From Holophaga sp. (lineage in GTDB: Bacteria; Acidobacteriota; Holophagae; Holophagales; Holophagaceae), in the NCBI GenBank assembly GCA_030691225.1, contig JAUYES010000608.1, forward strand, positions 1 to 5,514: 5,514 nucleotides of DNA. The letters are read 5' to 3'. Positions within the stretch are counted from its first letter, which is position 1. The number at the start of each line of letters is the position of its first letter. Of this stretch, positions 1 through 3,512 are shown in pieces. A model generated the notes under the pieces. That model saw nothing but the letters and a program-made list of their open reading frames with translations, was not told where the DNA came from and made no database searches. The translations under genes and the position numbers were made by a program.

Positions 1-412
1 CATCACAATTAGCGCGAGCCCCACCACTGCCACCGTTGCCTACGGCGGCACCAAGGCCCTCACAGGCACCACGAGCAACGGCACCATCGCCTGGACCTTA
101 CCCACTGGCCAGGGCACCCTCAGTGCTGCCACCGGCACCGCCAGCACCTATACAGCCCCGGCGTTCGCCAACCAGTTGGCCGATCTCACCGCCACCGTGA
201 CCCTTACGAATTCCCTCAGTTCCGCCAAAACCGCCACTTCGGTCATCACGGTCAAGACTTTCAACGTGAATGGGGATTCGGTCATCGATCTTCGCGATAT
301 TTTGACCTTGGCGCTGGACTGGGGCACGGCCAGCAGTCGTTCTGACCTGAACGGGGATGGCATTGTTGATCTCGCCGACCTCACCCTGCTCCAAAACGCC
401 CTCGGCCTGTAA
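1..412 (+). CDS. C-terminal end of an exported Ig-like / dockerin-type protein (5' partial)
   Basis: The reading frame is open from the left edge (first full codon at base 2) to TAA at 410-412, giving 136 residues of a larger protein whose start is outside the window. Residues 1 to about 85 are Ser/Thr/Ala/Gly-rich beta-strand sequence with the pattern of bacterial Ig-like domains (SASPTTATV, a Trp in the central strand, TYTAP, then TVTLTN). They are followed by two EF-hand-like loops of dockerin type: NVNGDSVIDLRD (residues 88-99) and DLNGDGIVDLAD (115-126), each followed by a short hydrophobic helix. The second loop has all expected acidic calcium ligands; the first starts with Asn instead of Asp. 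Such domains belong to secreted or surface proteins, and dockerins bind cohesin domains in known systems. The catalytic or adhesive part is not visible, so the overall function is unknown. A TTG at 176 is an internal Leu codon, not a start. The lipoprotein gene follows after 12 bases, suggesting co-transcription. Confidence 0.85.
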   Translation, partial: ITISASPTTATVAYGGTKALTGTTSNGTIAWTLPTGQGTLSAATGTASTYTAPAFANQLADLTATVTLTNSLSSAKTATSVITVKTFNVNGDSVIDLRDILTLALDWGTASSRSDLNGDGIVDLADLTLLQNALGL

Positions 413-424
413 TCGGGAGACATC

Positions 425-1006
425 ATGTCCAAACGCATTCTTACCCTCGGGCTTTCGACCGTCTCCCTGATGCTGCTGCTGGCCTGCGGCGGTGGCGGCA
501 GCACTCCACCTCCCCCCCCTGCCACCGCCACCTCCATTACCTACACGAACCCCACCAGTGTCCCTGGCACCTCCTACGAATTGAGAAAGAACACCACGCT
601 AAGCACGCCTGGCTCCCACTTGGTGCTGGATCTCTATGGCCCAGCGACCTCCGTCACGGGCAGTGGTGTCGTGCTTACGCTGAACCTGGATGGTGCCAAA
701 GCCACCTGGGGCAATGTTTCAACTGGCAACCTTGTCACCAATGGAAACCTATTTGTCGCACCCATCGTGAAGGCCAAGGTCACTGGCGATAGCCTGCAGG
801 TGGTGGTAACCGAAAAGGGCACCGGCACTGCCAAGCCCCTTGCTGGCCCGCTGCTTCAAATCGCAGTAGACCTGAAGACCGGCCTAACCCTTGGGACCCC
901 CATCGCGATCACACCAGATCTCACCAAGTCCCAAGTGATCCTCCAAGGATCCGCCAATCCAAGCAACCTAGTTGATCTCAGGATCGGCACCCTAACGGCC
1001 CAGTAA
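425..1006 (+). CDS. Lipoprotein with possible cohesin-like domain
   Basis: A 193-aa protein with a clear lipoprotein signal: a basic start (MSKR), a hydrophobic core and the lipobox LLAC with Cys21 as lipidation site, then GGGGS and a Pro-rich linker (residues 22-33). The mature protein should be anchored in the inner or outer membrane. Residues about 60-193 alternate short hydrophobic strands with Gly/Ser/Thr turns (LVLDLYGPA, VVLTLNLDG, ATWGNV, LQVVVTEKG, LLQIAVDL) and lack obvious catalytic motifs. This looks like an all-beta binding domain. The strand order and the late 'LLQIAVDL' strand resemble cohesin-type domains, and the gene lies just behind a dockerin-bearing gene, so a cohesin-like role is inferred but not proven by sequence alone. 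The ATG is supported by GGGAGA at 415-420, four bases upstream. It could also be an unrelated beta-sandwich lipoprotein. Confidence 0.85.
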   Translation: MSKRILTLGLSTVSLMLLLACGGGGSTPPPPPATATSITYTNPTSVPGTSYELRKNTTLSTPGSHLVLDLYGPATSVTGSGVVLTLNLDGAKATWGNVSTGNLVTNGNLFVAPIVKAKVTGDSLQVVVTEKGTGTAKPLAGPLLQIAVDLKTGLTLGTPIAITPDLTKSQVILQGSANPSNLVDLRIGTLTAQ

Positions 1007-1017
1007 ACAAAGTGAAC

Positions 1018-1038
1018 CGCCGCCAACCCTTGGCGGTG
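1018..1038 (+). other. Short GC-rich hairpin after the lipoprotein gene
   Basis: Bases 1018-1026 pair with 1030-1038 (nine pairs, one G-T) around a CCC loop, starting 11 bases after the lipoprotein stop codon. It lacks a proper T-run, so it may act as a 3'-end stabilising stem or a helper to the stronger hairpin just downstream rather than as a terminator. Confidence 0.5.
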
Positions 1039-1045
1039 CGATAAT
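1037..1045 (+). promoter_or_regulatory. Candidate extended -10 promoter for the DedA gene
   Basis: TGCGATAAT fits an extended -10 element (TGn followed by a hexamer matching TATAAT at five of six positions). No convincing -35 is seen 16-18 bases upstream, which is tolerated in extended -10 promoters. Transcription would begin near 1052, inside the left arm of the terminator hairpin at 1049-1082, so the new RNA would lack most of that arm. It is a sequence match only. Confidence 0.35.
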
Positions 1046-1048
1046 TTG

Positions 1049-1088
1049 AACGGCGCGCTCGGGGCAACTTTGGCGCGCCGTTTTCTTT
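1049..1088 (+). terminator. Intrinsic terminator of the dockerin/lipoprotein unit
   Basis: AACGGCGCGC (1049-1058) is perfectly complementary to GCGCGCCGTT (1073-1082), giving a 10-bp, very GC-rich stem with a 14-base loop. It runs into TTTTCTTT (1081-1088). This is a classic Rho-independent terminator for the upstream genes. It ends exactly where the DedA ribosome binding site (AAGGA, 1089-1093) starts. Confidence 0.85.
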
Positions 1089-1098
1089 AAGGAATTCC

Positions 1099-1761
1099 AT
1101 GGAAAAGCTACGAATGCTCTTCACCTTTCTACAAAGGTTGACCAATCCCCAGGAACTGAACGTCATGGCCGCGGACCTTGGCGGATGGCTGTATGTCCTG
1201 CTGTTCGCGATCATCTTTTGCGAAACCGGGCTCGTGATCATGCCCTTCCTCCCCGGCGATAGCCTGCTCTTCGCCATCGGCGCGTTGGGCGCCATTCCTG
1301 GCTCCTCCATAAATTTGCCGATCATGGGAGCCCTGTTGATCATTGCGGCTGTCATTGGCGATGCGGTCAATTACGCCATCGGCCTTCGCCTTGGACCCGC
1401 AGTCTTTGAGGGCAAAACGAAGCGATTCCTCAACAAGGATCACCTTCAGAAAGCACATGATTTCTACGAAAACTACGGCGGCAAGACCATTATCCTGGCT
1501 CGGTTTGTACCAATCATCCGCACGTTTGCCCCCTTCGTTGCAGGCATCGCCAAGATGAGCTATCCAAAATTCGCCCTCTACAACGTGGTGGGCGCCATCA
1601 TCTGGGTGGGACTGCTGATGGGAGCGGGACGCATCTTCGGTGGCATTCCCTGGGTTCGCAAGAATTTCGAAATGGTCATCATCGCCATCATTGTGATTTC
1701 CGTTCTACCCGCCGTAATCGAATTCCTGCGCGCCCGGGCAAAAGGAAAAGCACAAGCCTGA
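1099..1761 (+). CDS. DedA-family integral membrane protein
   Basis: A 220-aa protein of usual DedA length (about 200-220 aa). DedA proteins are inner-membrane proteins of the SNARE-associated/VTT fold; members are implicated in membrane homeostasis, proton-linked transport and recycling of undecaprenyl phosphate across the membrane. The family marks are present: a re-entrant segment with Glu42 and the PGD motif (Asp54) in ETGLVIMPFLPGD, GDAVNYAIGLRLG (87-99), and RFVPIIRTFAPFVAG (135-149), whose Arg135 and Arg141 correspond to arginines essential in E. coli YqjA/YghB. Hydrophobic segments lie at about 30-65, 73-97, 140-180 and 191-210; the tail is basic (RARAKGK). The start is set by AAGGA at 1089-1093, five bases from the ATG. 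A strong terminator precedes it, so it is probably transcribed on its own. The substrate cannot be read from the sequence; paralogues within the family are not distinguishable here. Confidence 0.95.
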   Translation: MEKLRMLFTFLQRLTNPQELNVMAADLGGWLYVLLFAIIFCETGLVIMPFLPGDSLLFAIGALGAIPGSSINLPIMGALLIIAAVIGDAVNYAIGLRLGPAVFEGKTKRFLNKDHLQKAHDFYENYGGKTIILARFVPIIRTFAPFVAGIAKMSYPKFALYNVVGAIIWVGLLMGAGRIFGGIPWVRKNFEMVIIAIIVISVLPAVIEFLRARAKGKAQA

Positions 1762-1897
1762 TGGCAAGGTGCGTTCAACAAAAGGCTCCTCATGGATCTG
1801 CCGGAAACGCGCGTGGAGTAGAGCCATTGCTGGGTTTCGGCTTGGCCGGGAAACGAATCTACCGCCAAGGCTCAAAACGGCGGCAGGGAAATACTCC

Positions 1898-1912
1898 CAA
1901 GGGTCACCCTTG
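1898..1912. repeat. Perfect 15-bp palindrome
   Basis: CAAGGGT-C-ACCCTTG is a perfect 7+1+7 inverted repeat. With only one central base it cannot form an efficient RNA hairpin without opening inner pairs, so it reads more like a dimeric protein-binding site than a terminator, but there is no promoter I can support next to it. Confidence 0.4.
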
Positions 1913-1982
1913 TCGTAGCTTTGACCAGAATCCCGCCTTCTAGAGAGCGGACTTTCGGCCAAAGATGCAACCCGCGGTGTGG

Positions 1983-2016
1983 GATCCGGCACCTTGCCGC
2001 ATCGGTATTTTTCTTT
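1983..2016 (+). terminator. Candidate terminator for the DedA gene
   Basis: GATCCGGCA (1983-1991) pairs with TGCCGCATC (1995-2003) around a CCT loop, with one C-C mismatch, and is followed by GG and then TATTTTTCTTT (2006-2016). The stem plus T-run on the + strand fits Rho-independent termination about 220 bases past the DedA stop codon. The distance lowers confidence. Confidence 0.5.
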
Positions 2017-2035
2017 GCGTCTTCTCGTCTTGGCG
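2012..2035. repeat. Three tandem degenerate octamers, TCTTNNCG
   Basis: TCTTTGCG, TCTTCTCG and TCTTGGCG follow each other without a gap. Similar octamer runs (TCTTTGCG-type) are known as non-coding intergenic repeats in several bacterial groups, so this is probably one decayed member of a dispersed repeat. Only three units are present. Confidence 0.45.
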
Positions 2036-2081
2036 GTTCATCTGTTTTCTAAAAAACAAGACTGTGAACAATCTCGCCTAG

Positions 2082-2148
2082 CATCCTGTTGATCTCATCC
2101 CCTTCATCCTGGCAAAAGGCCCTTTTCTTGGCTGATGCCTGTAGATCT
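2082..2148. repeat. Degenerate direct repeats (CATCCTG / CCTGTWGATCT)
   Basis: CATCCTG occurs at 2082-2088 and again at 2105-2111. CCTGTTGATCT at 2085-2095 recurs as CCTGTAGATCT at 2138-2148 (10 of 11 bases). The text resembles the 'ATCCTGTTCATCCTG' type of intergenic repeat seen in many genomes. It lies downstream of both convergent genes and does not appear to encode protein. Confidence 0.4.
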
Positions 2149-2179
2149 GTTCTTGGATTACAACTCAGCCAAAAAAACG

Positions 2180-2899
2180 CTACTTGAGTTCCGCCAACCA
2201 CGTGCGGACGTACCCACGCGCGCCTTCGCTGGCCTCGCGTCCCGCACGGAAAGCCATTTTCCAGGCATCGGGCTTGGCTTCAAAGGCCTTGTTGGCAAAG
2301 TAACGGCGACCACTTTGTTGTGAGAGCGTGGCACCGTAATCCACTCCATCGGTCACCGCCAGAACGTGTTGTAGAGCCTTCCGGAGGTTTACGCGGGGGT
2401 CTTTGGGCGGGGCGTTATCGACATCTCCACCGCTCTTTTTTTCCTTACCAGCCTTGGCCTTTTCAGCCTTGGCTTGGGCAATGGCCTTCTTTAATTCCGC
2501 CTGCTGGGCGGGTGGCATCATCGGCAGCATCTGTTCCATCTGCTTCACGGCCTGGTCGAGCATTTGGGTGCCCTGGGCCTCGGCATCTGCGCGTTGGCGC
2601 TCTTGGTCTTCACTGCCCGTAAACTGGCCCCGGTGCTCAGCCCAACGCTTCTTGAATGCCTCGGAGGCGTAATAGGCCTTGGCCTTAGTACCGATGGCTT
2701 CGATGGCCCCCTTGCGCTGAGTCACGGCCAGGGCCCGCATGGCAGGTGTAACGTAGAAATTCGGCAAGCGCTCCGGCTCCACCACGAACTGGAAACACGT
2801 ATCCTCGAAGGCCGCTTGTTCCCAACCGAGTTGAGCAAAGAGATCCGCCGCCAGAAGTGCAACGGGAAGGGCAATGCCGAGGAACGCGATGCGTCGCAT
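2180..2899 (-). CDS. Exported protein of unknown function, helix-rich
   Basis: A 239-aa protein that I do not recognise. It begins with a Sec-type signal sequence (MRR, then a hydrophobic run to about residue 18, with possible cleavage after A18 or A22), so the product should be periplasmic or secreted. Residues 27-95 are a mixed segment with two Cys-free amphipathic helices after the single Cys35. Residues 97-156 are strongly charged and Gln/Glu/Lys/Ala-rich, with a Met-rich stretch (MEQMLPMMPP), likely a long helix or coiled coil. Residues 165-239 look like a second globular helical part (VDYGATLSQQSGRRYFANKAF). The start is well supported by GGAGG four bases upstream (2904-2908) and by a TATACT -10 element. 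It is divergent from smpB and is probably transcribed alone. A lineage-specific family is possible; I assign no role. Confidence 0.8.
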   Translation of the reverse strand: MRRIAFLGIALPVALLAADLFAQLGWEQAAFEDTCFQFVVEPERLPNFYVTPAMRALAVTQRKGAIEAIGTKAKAYYASEAFKKRWAEHRGQFTGSEDQERQRADAEAQGTQMLDQAVKQMEQMLPMMPPAQQAELKKAIAQAKAEKAKAGKEKKSGGDVDNAPPKDPRVNLRKALQHVLAVTDGVDYGATLSQQSGRRYFANKAFEAKPDAWKMAFRAGREASEGARGYVRTWLAELK

Positions 2900-2927
2900 A
2901 GGACCTCCATGGGTGGAATTCCCAGGG

Positions 2928-2933
2928 AGTATA
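2928..2933 (-). promoter_or_regulatory. Candidate -10 element for the unknown exported protein gene
   Basis: On the minus strand this reads TATACT, five of six matches to TATAAT. A weak -35 (TGGGAA, plus-strand 2951-2956) lies 17 bases upstream. The predicted start near 2921 would give a leader of about 22 bases that carries the GGAGG ribosome binding site. The element overlaps the upstream region that smpB would need. Confidence 0.45.
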
Positions 2934-2961
2934 GCGCCGCCCAGGAGTCATTCCCACTCGC

Positions 2962-2967
2962 TACACT
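2962..2967 (+). promoter_or_regulatory. Candidate -10 element for smpB, placed for a leaderless mRNA
   Basis: TACACT (TANNNT pattern, four of six to TATAAT) ends seven bases before the smpB ATG, so transcription would begin at or next to the A of the start codon. No Shine-Dalgarno sequence is present between it and the ATG. No good -35 is visible, so the promoter is tentative. Confidence 0.35.
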
Positions 2968-2973
2968 GAAACC

Positions 2974-3429
2974 ATGGCCGAGGATCTTGTTCGCAACCGG
3001 AAAGCATTTCACACCTACCACATCCTAGAAAACTGGGAGGCTGGCATCGCCCTGCAAGGCACCGAGGTCAAGTCCTTAAGGGCCGGGAAAGGCCAACTTC
3101 AGGATGCCTTCGTGGATATTCAAGGCAGCGAGCTTTGGCTCAAGCAGGCGCATATTTCGCCCTACGATTTCGGCACTGACGCCAACCACGACCCTCTGCG
3201 CCCCCGCAAGCTCCTGCTTAATCGCTCGGAGATCACCAAGATCATCGCCAAGGCCATCCGCAAGGGCTACACCATCGTGCCCCTGGCCATCTATCTGACG
3301 CCGAGGGGTCTCATCAAGGTGAAGATCGCCCTGGCCGAAGGCAAGACCCTGGGCGATAAGCGCGAAGCCCTGAAGGAACGCGAACACAAACGCGAGATGG
3401 ATCGCGTGCGCAAAGGCGGGGAAATGTAG
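2974..3429 (+). CDS. smpB: SsrA-binding protein SmpB
   Basis: A 151-aa protein of typical SmpB length. SmpB binds the tRNA-like part of tmRNA and delivers it to stalled ribosomes for trans-translation, tagging the incomplete peptide and freeing the ribosome in the cytoplasm. The sequence follows the family throughout: NRKAFHTYHILENWEAGIAL at 8-27, GTEVKSLRAGK at 29-39, NHDPLRPRKLLLNRSEI at 71-87, GYTIVPLAIY at 98-107 and KVKIALAEGK at 115-124. The DKR at 128-130 matches the conserved tail motif (D137-K138-R139 in E. coli) that precedes the basic helical tail entering the mRNA channel. The N-terminus is short but fits, because the conserved core begins at residue 7. No ribosome binding site is visible before the ATG. 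The partner tmRNA gene is not in this window. Confidence 0.97.
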   Translation: MAEDLVRNRKAFHTYHILENWEAGIALQGTEVKSLRAGKGQLQDAFVDIQGSELWLKQAHISPYDFGTDANHDPLRPRKLLLNRSEITKIIAKAIRKGYTIVPLAIYLTPRGLIKVKIALAEGKTLGDKREALKEREHKREMDRVRKGGEM

Positions 3430-3430
3430 C

Positions 3431-3464
3431 CGCATCCACCGGGCAGCCGTTCGGATGCCCGTGG
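3431..3464. terminator. Hairpin between convergent smpB and diguanylate cyclase genes
   Basis: CCACCGGGCA (3436-3445) pairs with TGCCCGTGG (3456-3464) in a nine-pair stem with one bulged C and a 10-base loop, just after the smpB stop codon. An alternative six-pair stem joins GCATCC (3432-3437) to GGATGC (3453-3458), and the two cannot coexist. There is no T-run on either strand, so it may be a weak or factor-assisted bidirectional terminator, or a 3'-end stem. Confidence 0.4.
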
Positions 3465-3512
3465 AACAACTCACCCAGAACGACCGAGCTGCATCAGAGC
3501 GTTGCCAGACCC

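Larger units (their letters stand above)
1762..2179. other. 418-bp convergent spacer without a credible gene
   Basis: This spacer separates the 3' ends of the DedA gene (+) and the unknown exported protein gene (-). Short open frames exist on both strands but show no family resemblance, no good ribosome binding site and unlikely compositions. I see a perfect palindrome (1898-1912), a candidate terminator (1983-2016) and degenerate repeats (2012-2035 and 2082-2148), annotated separately. No tRNA, tmRNA or recognisable riboswitch is apparent. The first 130 bases hold nothing I can name. Confidence 0.6.

Noticed and set aside
1921..1926. TTGACC as a -35 box in the convergent spacer
   Set aside because: It matches five of six -35 bases, but no -10-like hexamer occurs at 16-18 bases downstream.
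1761..1943. 60-codon frame whose ATG overlaps the DedA stop codon (TGATG)
   Set aside because: The overlap looks like translational coupling, but the product (basic, with no hydrophobic core or family pattern) looks like random translation and no ribosome binding site stands at a good distance.
1705..1992. 95-codon minus-strand frame across the DedA 3' end and spacer
   Set aside because: It has a GTG start without a convincing ribosome binding site, is antisense to a certain gene in part, and has a composition unlike a folded protein.
2114..2126. AAAAGG-C-CCTTTT dyad as terminator of the unknown exported protein gene
   Set aside because: A one-base loop is not feasible as a hairpin and, with the ends opened, the remaining stem is A-T rich and weak; no firm terminator for this gene was found.
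2564..3028. 154-codon plus-strand frame opposite the unknown exported protein and into smpB
   Set aside because: It covers the antisense strand of a gene with signal sequence, ribosome binding site and promoter element, and overlaps the certain smpB start in another frame.
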